From Lindgomyces ingoldianus (lineage: Eukaryota; Ascomycota; Dothideomycetes; Pleosporales; Lindgomycetaceae): a stretch of DNA of 23,932 bases. Below the pieces are notes generated by a model. The model searched no databases. It saw only the letters and a program-made list of their open reading frames with translations, and was not told where the DNA came from. The stretch is from contig NW_022985254.1 of assembly GCF_010093535.1 (NCBI RefSeq), positions 6,942-30,873 of the forward strand. The letters are read 5' to 3'. The position numbers were made by a program, and so were the translations under genes. Shown here piece after piece: positions 1-9,728 of this stretch (position 1 is its first letter; every line of letters starts with the position of its first letter).

Positions 1-214
1 TTTTGCAGCAAATTGCAGCATGTTGCAAGCTGGTCGCGCATAGGGCTAGTGCGCGAGGGACTCGGATCGGAAAAACAAAAGCCGAGCAACACGAGTAGAG
101 CAGAAAAAGGATCGATAAATAAACACAATCAATACAATCAATCAATCATCCATACATCACATCCAAACCCATCATTCATCTCAGGAAGCCCAGAAACAGT
201 GCTTCAATCTGACA
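1..214 (+). mobile_element. Right part of an LTR, family A (truncated by window start)
   Basis: This stretch matches 19472-19674 almost base for base. It begins inside the same 10-bp TTGCAGCA repeat array and ends with the same terminal ATCTGACA at 207-214. The differences are a few substitutions and small indels; two of them are CA against TA (181-192), the direction expected of RIP. It is clearly less AT-rich than what follows. The left end lies outside the window, so it could be a solo LTR or the 5' LTR of a larger element. An open frame across 13-312 is a by-product of the repeat and is not a gene. Confidence 0.9.
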
Positions 215-369
215 AACTTACTATTAACATAGTAGAATCTACTACTATAAAAGAAACCCTATATAAAGCTAATTTTAGTTATTACTCTTACTTTACTCTT
301 TATAGAAGCTAACTTACAAACTTTTTAAAGTTAATTAACTAATTACTAAACTTATAAAATATATATAAG

Positions 370-880
370 AAATTAGCAACTAAAGCTAAATCTAGTTAGA
401 AGATAATAGAATAGTATGCAAATTAAACATAGCAGCCTAGACTAGAAATCTGCCCTAGAAACTATGTATATCTTAAAACAAAAAACCTTAAGATACTAAG
501 ACCCTCTAGGAAGCTTATAGAAAAGAGAATAAGACCTTATAAAGTCCTCTAGACTTAATAAGACAACTATAAACTAAAGCTTCCCCTACATATAAAGATA
601 TATCTTTAGTTCTATGTTTCTAAGCTAGAGAAAGTGCTTAAAGAAATTCCCCTATTAACATAAAAATAAAAGGAAACAGAAACAGAATATAAAGTAAAAT
701 AGATTATTAGTAATTAATAAAATAAAAAAGAATTTTTAGTAAAATAGAAAAGATAGCTTACTAGTAAAAACACTTAGAAACTAGCTAAGAACCTGTAGAA
801 TGCGCAGCAGTTAGTATAAAAGTACCTCTAGACTTATCTAAAAGAAACTAGCTAGGTAATAAAGCACCTATTCTAAAAAG
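370..880 (+). pseudogene. Ty3/gypsy chromovirus pol, 3' end: integrase tail and chromodomain, RIP-degraded
   Basis: One plus-strand frame interrupted by TAG/TAA stops gives recognisable chromovirus features. Around 460-530 a YVYLKTKN segment leads into RPSRKL and then PYKV, the pattern of the GPY/F module at the integrase C-terminus. Near 600-640 follows a mutated HPVFHVSKLE segment (YVSKLEKV is readable). About 680-840, in another local frame, matches a chromodomain: FLVK followed by stops in place of Trp, then NT*, and a NLxNAxxLV helix. Chromodomains of this type direct integration to chromatin marks. The 5' part of pol is missing; the sequence begins soon after the LTR fragment at 1-214. 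Whether that LTR belongs to this element or inserted into it cannot be decided here. Identification is by motif recognition through stop codons; the exact limits are approximate. Confidence 0.72.
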
Positions 881-2089
881 AACAGCTATATTATTACTAG
901 ATAGTAGCAGCTTTTAAAGATAAGTACTAGCTAAGGAAGGTTAAAGAGGAGAACAGCACTTTACTTTAGCCTTAAAAGCTTTTATCTTATCTAAAGAAGA
1001 CAGGTCCTCTTCTAAGTATTAAGCATAACGCGCCTCTAACAGATCTAATAAATTTTAGATATAATCCTGTTTAGAACACTCTCTTTCTATTACCTCTGCT
1101 ATCTTCTTTAAATAATAAATTAGTTTATCTTAAAAATTCTACTTATAAGCTCTTACTACCTTAGCATTATAGAGAAGCTTTTCTTTTTTTTTCTTTAACT
1201 AATCTTATGCAGCATTAGAAATAAAGGCGTTGCATCTACTATTTTTTTTATATATTTAACGCACTTATCTAATAACAAAGTTAACATATAAAATAACCTT
1301 AATAACTAGTAAGCGCTACAAGGTTGCATTTTTATTTAATAAAAAGAATTAAAATAATAGGCAACGTAAGAACAATAAAATAAATAGGACTAGCAAGCTA
1401 TTTAGTATAAAAAAGATAGACATAATAAACGCTTTCTAGCAGGTAGACACTTTATAAATAAACTCTTACTAACGCAGTTGTGTAAGCAGAGCGGCAAGAA
1501 CGCTACTAGGGAGGAGAGGCAGCGTGTTATAGTCTATAGTTAGACTAATGTAACTCTATCTAAAGTGCTCCACAATCTAGCTAGGTTAGGACAGAGCTTG
1601 CTTATAGACTAATTAGAAGGCACAGAGGCAGCGCAGCTGCCTAGGATTACAGAAGAATGTATTGTCTAGTAAGGAGACAAGCTAGAAGTTTAAAACAAGC
1701 CTAAGAGAGTTTATAAAGTTGTGCTTAGCAAGCTTGCATAAACTTACACAACTTATTCTTAGCATTATTAGACATGTATATAGTCTTAACTTTAAACAAC
1801 TTTTAGAAGGTGTGTTTAATGTTTAGTTTATTATTTACATAGACTAAGTAGCATTTAGCTTTCTAAAGAGCTGTAATACTATTTATATATTCTGCAATAT
1901 ATATACCTCTAATTCTGTCTAACAGGACTGTTTAAGCTAGCCTCTATACTGCTGTAACAGGGACAAACCACAATCTAGTCGCTCTCCACACACTCTATTA
2001 GCCTAATAGCCCTTACGTAGGACTGTACACCCTACTGTCGGCCTCTTAACCCCGTCCTACCCTAGTAATAACATCGACCTGAGTGCTTC
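881..2089. other. RIP-mutated AT-rich stretch, no gene recognised
   Basis: No motif could be assigned on either strand. Stops are dense in all frames. Composition is uneven: 1460-1700 and 1920-2090 keep more G+C than their surroundings. The second patch leads directly into the DUF3435-like remnant and may contain its mutated 5' end or promoter. Short readable peptide runs exist around 1400-1780 but match no family I know. Confidence 0.6.
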
Positions 2090-4145
2090 ACAAAGCAAGG
2101 ATTGTAACAGTACTTTAACAAAGTTTTCAAGAAGGTAGACCTAGACAAGATTTAGTTAGACCTAGGCAGTATTTAGCTAGACCTGTGTTACAGGACTAAG
2201 CATGCTAAGGATTACTACTAATTGTTCCTCTACAGCTACATTGTAGAGTTAATAGTAAAATTTATAGTCCTTAGACTAGAGGAGTTTAAATAGAGACGAA
2301 CTGTAAATTCGGCTTCCTTTGTTACACAGTGCTAGAGGGAACTTATTGCTAAAGCTAACTCTATAGTCCTTTAGAACAAAAGGCGTGAAGATCTAGAGAA
2401 CTTTAATAAATAGTAGCTAAAGTTCCTAAGCTATACCTACTAGCACGAACAAGGTTCTATCTTCGAGATCTCTAGAGTTAGTTCTTTACTTTCTATTTTT
2501 ATTTACTTTCTTATCTTTTTTATTCTAGTCTTGCCGTGCTGCGTAGACTCTAACACCTTTAACTAGTAGATTTTTTACACTTTTGCAAAGGAGCTTAATC
2601 TTGCTGTTACTCTAACCTTTAAGAAGATTAAAGCAACTAATAAGGATACTATTGTTCTCCTTAACACGCTATAGCAGCATGCAAACGATATTCTCTACTA
2701 ACTAAGTACCTATCTTTTATTTTATAGCAATCTTCTTCTAGCTACTATTAGTAGTTTTAGGTAAGGTATAATAGAGTAGCTAAGATACTATAACGTCTGC
2801 CTAGCTATCGTGCAAAACCTAAACAACTAATTAAAGACAAAGCTTGTTATAACACCTATAATTAAGAAAAATAAATTAAAAAGGGCTACGCGCGTCTCTA
2901 GAGCTACTAAGTAAGTCTAACTAGCTACTACAGCGCTTTTATACTACTTATACCTTTAAAATTTCTATAGAATCTTATTCTCTATAACCTTTGTTCTATA
3001 TAGCACTATTTGTTTTGCTAGTACTATTGCTATGCACGGGATTAAAGACAACGCCTTTAAGCCTAGCTTTAAATCTATTAAAGCGCTACTTTTTTAGCCT
3101 ATACTTAAAAGCGTAGACTTTCTACTACTAAAATAAAAAGAGAATATACTAGACTATTCTATATTCTATCTCTCTAACGCTAAATTCTATAAGTTGTAGC
3201 ACTAAACATGCTTTGTTGCTAGTCTATGCGTAGATCTATAGTTCTATATAATACACGTTAGCTATAGAAGTAGACTTAATAGTAAGTAAAACTAACGCAC
3301 GCTAATTGTGCATGTATAAAGCATCTTTCTTTTATTTCTTCTAGCGCGTATCTATTATACTCTACTTAGTTCTATAATCTATAAGAAAAAATATAGCTAA
3401 TATTTACTTTGCTCAATAGGTATCCTTTTTAATGCCTTGCGTAACTATATCCTCTCTAACACGATAGAAGTATTTTAAGGTAGTTACTAGCCTAAGCAAG
3501 TTTACAAAGACTTTATAAGGCTATTTTTAGACCTATAGCTAGGCGCAACGACTGCCTTTTCTAGAGACTTTGTAGCATGTCTCTAAGCAAAGACGTAGAT
3601 GATTTTGTAGACCTAAGCATAGAGAACTTGCAAAAGTTTAAAAAGCATAATAATATAAGCAATCTTTATACCTCCTTAAAAGCAGCATAGTTTATAGGTA
3701 ATAAAAAAAAGCAAAGTATATTAAATTATAGGTTAAAAATTTTATTATAACTTTGTTGTTGTTAAAGCTGTAACAAAGTAGGGCTAAATACTTTAACTAT
3801 ATTAATAGCTTAAGAGCCTAAAGATTACTAACTTTATACTTGTTAGAAGAAAGCAGTCTTAGAAAAGCCTTGTTAAAGAAGTATAGCAATAGCTTAGTAG
3901 CTACTATTGCTAAGTTCCTGCAGCATTGTACTTGCAATATTAATAAAAGCTTTCTAGTAGAGCAGTACTTAAAGGTCTATATAAGCCTTTTTATAGACTA
4001 CCTAGCTTATTAACTACAACTAAGTCTATATCTAGAGTTAGAAATTTCTAAGGATAACGCTAAGACTAATAACGATTCTAACCTAGTACTCTTTCTAAGC
4101 TGTATAGAACAACCCTAGAATTGCAAATGCAAGAAACAGTCTAAG

Positions 4146-4211
4146 TGCTTTCTCTATAACTACTCCTTTCGCGGCTAAAGCAAGCTTATAAAGTATTGCC
4201 TTAGAATACAC
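4146..4211 (+). other. Remnant C2H2 zinc finger 1 of the DUF3435-like protein
   Basis: Reading from the TGC codon at 4146, the spacing C-x2-Y-x12-Y-x4-H equals a C2H2 finger in which the second Cys and first His have become Tyr. TGT/TGC to TAT/TAC and CAT to TAT are both RIP-type changes. One stop lies inside the finger. Confidence 0.6.
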
Positions 4212-4373
4212 GTTATACTTAAAACGTTTAATAAGCTTTTTTTATATTCTAAGTACAATGCCTTAATTAAAGGCAGCGCATTAACGTAGAGTAATTACGT
4301 TAAGAGGCTCTATAGTAAAATCTATGCACTTAATCTTCTATCTTACGTACACCTACTTAAGGGCTTAGCGTAG

Positions 4374-4439
4374 TGTCTACTCTATAAAGACTTCTTTGTA
4401 AAAGAGGGCAGCCTTACAAGGCATATATAGTAAACCTAT
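4374..4439 (+). other. Remnant C2H2 zinc finger 2 of the DUF3435-like protein
   Basis: From the TGT at 4374 the frame gives C-x2-Y-x12-H-x4-Y, with the helix segment EGSLTRHI before the last ligand. Two ligands have changed to Tyr by RIP-type transitions. It shares the exact 2-12-4 spacing of the finger 230 bases upstream. Confidence 0.6.
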
Positions 4440-4849
4440 AATTAAAAAGAAGGTATCTTTAATAAGCCTTTTTATACTCTAAATGCTATTGCTATAGAAA
4501 GAACAACGCTTAGATTAATAGAATTGCTATATAGTATAATTATATAGCATTAGTTTATAGTAAGATTAAGAAGCTATACTTTTTCTCTAATTAACTTTGC
4601 TTGCCTAATTCTTTATCTGCTAATAGAAGTAGACAAGACATTAGCATAAAGAAGCAAAAGAAAAATAATAAAAACATAAAGGCTAAGTTTAATGCAAATG
4701 CTAAAGCTATAGCTATTGCTGTTAATAGTAGCTAGTTAGAAGATACAATAATAACAACAGATACAACAGATACTACACTAAACGTAGTTACTAATGCAAT
4801 ACCTAGCACCTAAACTCTAGCGTCCTTAGTAGACTCTAACATTATTTAG

Positions 4850-4940
4850 AGAATTAATCCTTACTTACTATTAGATAACTTAAGGCAAGGCTAGAAAAGG
4901 TTAAAAAGCAATTAGCTAGACAATTCGAAGGTTAGCAACT
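4850..4940 (+). repeat. Direct repeat copy 1 (pair with 5738-5826)
   Basis: About 90 bases recur 888 bases downstream. The shared part starts AGAATTAATCCTT and runs through AGGCAAGGCTAGAAAA to AATTAGCTAGA. Most differences between the copies are transitions. In one frame both read as LTIR*L-AR-E-VK-QLAR, a basic helix-like peptide. It may mark two related transposase tails or one duplicated tail. Confidence 0.8.
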
Positions 4941-5639
4941 ATAATAATCGTTTATTACCTTAGATAATAAAGTTAGAACCTATTGTTTTTAGCCTATTAG
5001 AAGGTACTAAACAGAAGACCTTAGAGCTAGATAGTGTTTCTTCTATAGATTTACAACTAAAGGACTATAGCTTGTTATATACTAGAATGCTATTATTATT
5101 ATACATTAATTTAATTAATCTAATAATTCTATCTATAGACTGCTTAAGCGATAATTGCCTGAATATTACATTAGAGCAAGTCTAAAAGGCTGCAGAAACT
5201 AGAGAAAACTTGCTACCTAAGGAAACTATAATCTTAGAGCTTATTCTAATTAATTATAGAGATAGTAGTTAATGTAGAAAAATTAGCAAAAACTTGTTAA
5301 CTACTTAATTCTTATAATTTTAAAGGCGCTTCTCTAGTCTACTTCTAGTTCTAAACTAAAATAGATAGATTATCTACAAGTTAGTAATTAGTCTAGGCTA
5401 AGAAAAAGATAGAGACTAGACTAAGTCTAGTAATAACGCTAGATTCTAAGGACTTAGAAAGTAATATAGCTAAGCTCTACTAGGGTAGAGGCTACGCTCT
5501 AGTTCTAGAAAGAAGTAAGCTAAATTAATTCACGAACAATGCTTAGAGACGTGAGGAGATTAGCAGCAACATTAGCCTAGGGCATGTAATTAAGGGCAAA
5601 AGACTAAGAACTCTAAAGAATAGCTACTCTAGCGTTAAC
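4941..5639. other. RIP-mutated AT-rich stretch, no gene recognised
   Basis: This lies between the two copies of the ~90-base repeat. Stops are dense in every frame and no conserved motif is visible. A small patch at 5525-5600 keeps CpG and TCA/TGA words and is less mutated. The region may belong to the same dead element as the downstream CCHC remnant, but nothing in it proves that. Confidence 0.5.
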
Positions 5640-5960
5640 TTTCTTTATATAATTATACTTGCAAAATCTTTAACCTTTTACAAGACGTTCTAACCCTGCT
5701 ACAAGACCTAAACGTTGTAAATAGTAGAAGACTAAAGAATTAATCCTTGCTTACTATTAGATAACTCGAGGCAAGGCTAGAAAATGTTAAAGGGCAATTA
5801 GCTAGATAATTCTAAGGGTACTAGGAAGTAGAGGGTAGTAAACAACTGTCTAAGAAGGCGTGTGTAGAGGGTAGGCAAAGGAGGTAATGTTACTATAAGA
5901 ACTATAGTAAGCTAGGTTACTATAGGCAAACCTATATAGAGAAAGTAATAGATACTAAAT
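5640..5960 (+). pseudogene. Remnant ending in a CCHC knuckle, possibly a pogo/Fot1-type transposase C-terminus
   Basis: One frame is readable from about 5757 to 5960. It passes a basic segment (LTIR*LEARLENVKGQLAR, within the direct repeat at 5738-5826), then KKACVEGRQRR, and ends in a knuckle at 5894-5935. There the four ligands of C-x2-C-x4-H-x4-C are all Tyr, as expected if TGT/TGC became TAT/TAC and CAT became TAT. Fungal pogo/Fot1-like DDE transposases often end in such a knuckle shortly before the stop (a C-x2-C-G-K-x-G-H-x-x-R-T-C type), and the residues K-L-G and Q-T fit this. A retrotransposon nucleocapsid is an alternative. The DDE core was not recognised, so this is either a fragment or too mutated upstream. 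Confidence 0.4.
5738..5826 (+). repeat. Direct repeat copy 2 (pair with 4850-4940)
   Basis: This is the second copy of the ~90-base repeat. It keeps CTCGAGGC where copy 1 has CTTAAGGC, so copy 2 is slightly less mutated at that point. It lies just upstream of, and in frame with, the CCHC remnant. Confidence 0.8.
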
Positions 5961-6874
5961 AATTTAGAATTACCTAGTAGAGTCTAGTGTCTTTGCGTTG
6001 TGCTAAGTAATTTAATTGCAAAATAGATGTAAGACATAGTTTCTAAACCTATCTCTAATCTTGTTTAAATTAGTCTAGCGTAGAGCCTAAATTAAACACT
6101 TAGCGTTTTCTAGCAAATTTATATACTTAATAATGTTACATATCTAAGCCTATAGACGCTTAGTATTAGCAAGGTAATTGTTAAGGCTCTCTACTGTTTT
6201 CTACCTAAACGTAAGCATGTCTGCCTATCTTTGCAAGACTAAAAGATTAAGCTATAAAAAGTTCTCTAAATAGTTTATTCTTAAGATAGCTATATTCTTT
6301 AGAACTAATAATCTTAAAATAGCTATGTTCTTTAGAGTACTATATTCTTTAGAACTGCTATTTTTAAAACAACTATATTCTTTAGAACACTATACTCTTA
6401 AAAACGCTTATTTTTAAGAATACTATATTTTTATAAACGCTATATTTTTAAAAACAATATTCTATTTTTAGGCACGCTATAGGCTATAAACTAAAAATAG
6501 AAACCTAGCACAAATAGAGTACAGCAGCCTTTAGGCTATTACCTTTTAATAGCAGCGCTTTTTCTTTGTCTACTTTTTTCTCTTTCTACTCTATAGTCTC
6601 TAATTAAGGACATTTTACTCTACAATCTTTTCTATGCTGCTACTTTAAAGACATCTACTCTCTAACGTTATGCGCTACGTTTTTCTAGTAGGTAAACATT
6701 ACTTTAACGCAACTAGTACTTATACTAAGTAGAATTCTAATACTAATAAGCTACTTCTATGCATGCTTAAATATAGACTGCATAGCTGTACTTTTATTAT
6801 TATCTTATAGAAGGCAAAGGAAACTTTAACCTTTACTTAATTTACTAAGCTATAATAACCTAAGCTTAGGTAAG
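5961..6874. other. RIP-mutated AT-rich stretch flanking the gypsy element
   Basis: No gene is recognised. 6285-6470 is a degenerate low-complexity repeat (listed separately). The rest is stop-filled. The region continues on the far side of the gypsy element at 11404, because the two flanks were contiguous before that insertion (TSD GATAC). Confidence 0.6.
6285..6470 (+). repeat. Degenerate AT-rich tandem repeat
   Basis: Variants of CTATATTCTTTAGAAC, alternating with CTATTTTTAAAAAC-like units, recur about eight to ten times with irregular spacing. This is probably an old minisatellite eroded by mutation. No function is visible. Confidence 0.6.
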
Positions 6875-6879
6875 GATAC

Positions 6880-7197
6880 TGTCACAGTATCCTCCCCGGA
6901 TCCTAGACATAACTGTATTAGACGCGTACTAGAGTATTATTAGTGCACGTCTAACACAAACACAACACAACACAGACATAAATTTAAGCACAAACTGCCT
7001 TAACACTAACTAAACCTAGAACAGGCTTAATTTATACCTAAAGCGCTTAGACTTCTAAGCTAAGTATTTAATTACTAATTTCCTTCTAAACTTTCTTATT
7101 TCTTACATAATGTCTTATACCTACTATAATACCTTATGTAGTAATTAAACTAGACCTCTGTAAAGCTTTATAACCTTACTTGTGCATAATTATAACA
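6880..7197 (+). repeat. 5' LTR of the gypsy element
   Basis: This aligns without gaps to 11081-11398. Its left half keeps unmutated words (CCCCGG, GACGCG, a CA-rich run near 6950-6975). Its right half is heavily mutated compared with the 3' LTR. Confidence 0.95.
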
Positions 7198-8460
7198 TTA
7201 TGTTGTGTTAAAACTTTAGCTAAGAATAGCCTCTAAATCTAATTTAATAAGCTTAGTACTTATATAACTCTAAGCTATTAAAGCAAGCTAAAAAGCCTTT
7301 TAAAAAGCGCTTACTTTATAAGAAAGCTGCTATGTTGTAAGCTTTAAAGCTTTTTAAAAGGACTTTAAAAAACAGCTTTATATTATTAAGCAGTTTATTT
7401 CTGCCTTAACTTTTATTATAGCAGTAGGAACTAAGAACTTACTAGCCTTAAAGCTTACCTAGAAGTCTAAAGATAGCTTAACTCTCTTTTGCCTAACACT
7501 ACTTATAACCTGTAACCTTTTTAACTTAGTAATAAAATCTAACTAACTCTCTAATCCCCTGCTGTTTAACAGAAAACAGAAAGATCTACCTTTTTTCTTA
7601 TATAAGCTCTAATACAAACTTAAAGGAAACGTAGACTAATTCTTCTTTAAATGCTCTTAGTTACTATATGCCTACTTTTAACTTAACTATAATATAACAG
7701 CCTTAATTAACTTACTAATAAATAAAAATATTATTAACTTAGATTAATTTATAGTATTTCTATAAGTAACTTATAAAGACTTAAATAAAAAGTTAACAGC
7801 TCTAAGTTACCTAAACACTTTATAATAAAAAAAAAAAAGCTTTACTTTACACTTTACTAAGTTCTGCTAACTTACATTTAATATAGGCCTAAATAAAATA
7901 GGTCTAATTATAGCCCTATATAACTCCCTCTTAACTAAACTGTAACGCGCTATAGTAGAAGAACCCCTCCTAAATACCCTTAACGCGTATGTAAACCTAA
8001 TTACTACCTACAATAATAACATAAGGTTCCTCCCTGTACAAGCCCTAATACGCCCCTAAACTAGCGCAGTTGTAAATAAGAACCTTAATGTAATAAAAAT
8101 TAATTTAAATTATACTTTAGTTAGTTCTAGAAAGCGTAAAGATTATAGAAAGAAAAGTTAATGCTTTAAGTATAGTAAGTATAGTTATATTTTCTAAAAC
8201 TACTTTATTTCTTTTTTTTAAGTCTACATAAGTAGTGCTGCTAGCACTTATTAAAGATTTTTACTATTTTAATTTTATTTCTGCAAAGGCTTTAACTTAT
8301 ATTTAAGCCTTAATCCCTCTTACTACTCTTGCTGTAGCTGCAGCTATAGCAGTAGAAGCCTGCAAAAAGGCTTGTTCTAGGGCTAAGTTGCCCCCTAGGA
8401 CTAATTTAACACTAGATCTCTGCTAACTTATAGGCTAAGTCCCTTACTAATAACTAAAAG
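7198..8460 (+). pseudogene. gag region of the gypsy element, with mutated CCHC knuckle
   Basis: This is the interval between the 5' LTR and the protease. It is full of stops. The best evidence that it is gag is a nucleocapsid-type knuckle at 8162-8203. The first Cys survives (TGC at 8162), and the remaining ligands of C-x2-C-x4-H-x4-C are Tyr codons explained by TG-to-TA and CA-to-TA changes. Capsid helices cannot be assigned. Gag would have formed the virus-like particle and bound the element RNA. Confidence 0.6.
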
Positions 8461-8499
8461 TACTAAGTTAATATTTTTATATGTTTATAATAAGAAACT

Positions 8500-8800
8500 A
8501 TATTAGCTCTAATATAGGCTTTTATTAACTTAGGAGCAAACAGCATAGGTTACATTAATAGAGAACTAGCGCACAAACTAAATCTCTAATTAACACTACT
8601 TACCTAAATAATTTACCTAACTAGATTTAATAAAAAACAACTTAAAAAAGGTTTTATCTTCTATACTATAACTATTATAATTACTTACTAACACTATAAG
8701 AAGCAGATTAAGCTTTATGTAATAAATATAGAATGTTATAACCTAATCTTAGAACAACTATAGCTGTATTAGCATAAAGTTGCCTTTAATTACTAAGAGT
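8500..8800 (+). pseudogene. Aspartic protease domain of the gypsy pol
   Basis: The frame around 8524-8560 reads ALINLGANSIGYINRELA, matching the LIDSGA active-site motif of retroviral-type proteases, which cleave the polyprotein. The catalytic Asp codon is AAC at 8527-8529 and the Ser codon is TTA, so Asp became Asn and Ser became Leu. Both fit RIP transitions. The domain is therefore inactive independently of its stops. Confidence 0.65.
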
Positions 8801-9249
8801 AAGTCCTAAACTTTAACTCTTTCTAATGCTAAAATATATGCTTACGCTTACACTTAAACAACACCTAAGTAGCACTTAATATAGAAAGTTTCTAGACTTA
8901 CTTTTTAATAACCTAGAAAAGAACTACCTAAGTAAGGCTAATAAGCTAGGCCTTTTACTAAGATAGGCTATGTAAAATAATTTAATAACTGCTTAAACTT
9001 AAAGAAGAGAAAGCCTTTAAAAAATTTTTACTTACCTAATTTAAACACAAACTAGGACTTAAACAGTAGATAGACATCTGCTACATAGAACCTACTCTAT
9101 TTATAACTCTAGCTTAATAACTAGATTACGAAATCTACGCAGTTACAATTTCTAATATAGACTAAGCTCTAGCTCCCTAAAAACACACTAACCTAAGAAT
9201 AATAGTCCCTTAAGACTACTATAACTTGTTATATGTCTTTTTTTAAGAT

Positions 9250-9728
9250 AAGTCTAATAAGCTTTTAATACAATATCTGTATAACTACTAGATAACCCTT
9301 AAGCCTAGTAAACAACCTAGTTATAGGCTACTGTATAAGATGTTGCTAAATAAATTAAAAGTGCTCTAAAAATACTTTAATAAGAACCTAAAAAAAAAGT
9401 TTATTTAAGCTAGCTCCTTACTAGTGGCGTTACCTATACTATTTATAAAGAAACCTAGGGGTAGGCTTTAATTCTGCGTTAACTACTAAGGACTAAATGC
9501 TGTTACTATTAAAAACTAATACTTAATTCCCCTTTTACAGAAAACCCTAAGCTAACTAAGTAAAGTAAAGTATTTTATAAAGTTAGATATTATTGCTGCC
9601 TTTAACAAGCTAAGGATAGCAAAGGGCAACAAGTAGCTAACAGCGTTTTAGACTTAATATAGACTATTTAAGTACCTAGTAATGCCCTTTAGCTTAGCTA
9701 ACACGCCTAGTACTTTTTAACATTTTGT
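9250..9728 (+). pseudogene. Reverse transcriptase N-terminal part of the gypsy pol (truncated before the YxDD box)
   Basis: This is one of the clearest conserved blocks in the window. In frame with several TAG/TAA codons it shows the gypsy RT order: a PLY-like start, LKKGFI-like and then the [20 protein letters not shown] region (readable as KKPRGRL*FCVNY*GLNAVT), then K*LIPLLQ, FIKLDIIAAFNKLRIAKGNK and FKYLVMPFSLANTPSTF. The first catalytic Asp (in KLDI) is retained. The protein should continue into FQxFVN and, about 20-30 residues later, the YLDD box. Instead the frame passes directly into integrase at about 9729. The remaining catalytic aspartates, the thumb, and RNase H are absent. Confidence 0.85.

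Larger units (their letters stand above)
2090..4640 (+). pseudogene. DUF3435-family gene (tyrosine-recombinase-like, Starship-captain family) with two C2H2 fingers, RIP-degraded
   Basis: A long plus-strand protein can be followed through TAG/TAA stops that fit mutated Trp and Gln codons. Its order matches the DUF3435 (PF11917) proteins of filamentous ascomycetes. 2110-2475 is an N-terminal helical part. About 2760-2870 reads YNVCLAIVQN then KLVIT, like the DUF3435 DxxLAIVRDP region. 3040-3240 holds the segment DNAFKPSFKSIKALLF and following. 3437-3520 holds LRNYILSNT, then F*GSY*PKQV. The Tyr codon at 3485-3487 sits where tyrosine recombinases carry the nucleophile. Two C-terminal fingers of C-x2-C-x12-H-x4-H spacing lie at 4146-4211 and 4374-4439, with some Cys/His codons changed to Tyr. 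A possible 53-bp GT-AG intron is 2476-2528. DUF3435 proteins include the captains that mobilise Starships, but many members are not linked to one. The gene is certainly dead. The family call rests on recalled family patterns, not a search. Confidence 0.6.

Noticed and set aside
13..312. 99-codon open frame on the plus strand
   Set aside because: It lies across the LTR end and into mutated DNA, has no domain, and the same frame is present in the 19.4-kb LTR copy because of the repeat.
2706..2727. Second intron in the DUF3435-like remnant
   Set aside because: The GT-AG interval is only about 22 bases, too short for a fungal intron; a frameshift or simple read-through is more likely.
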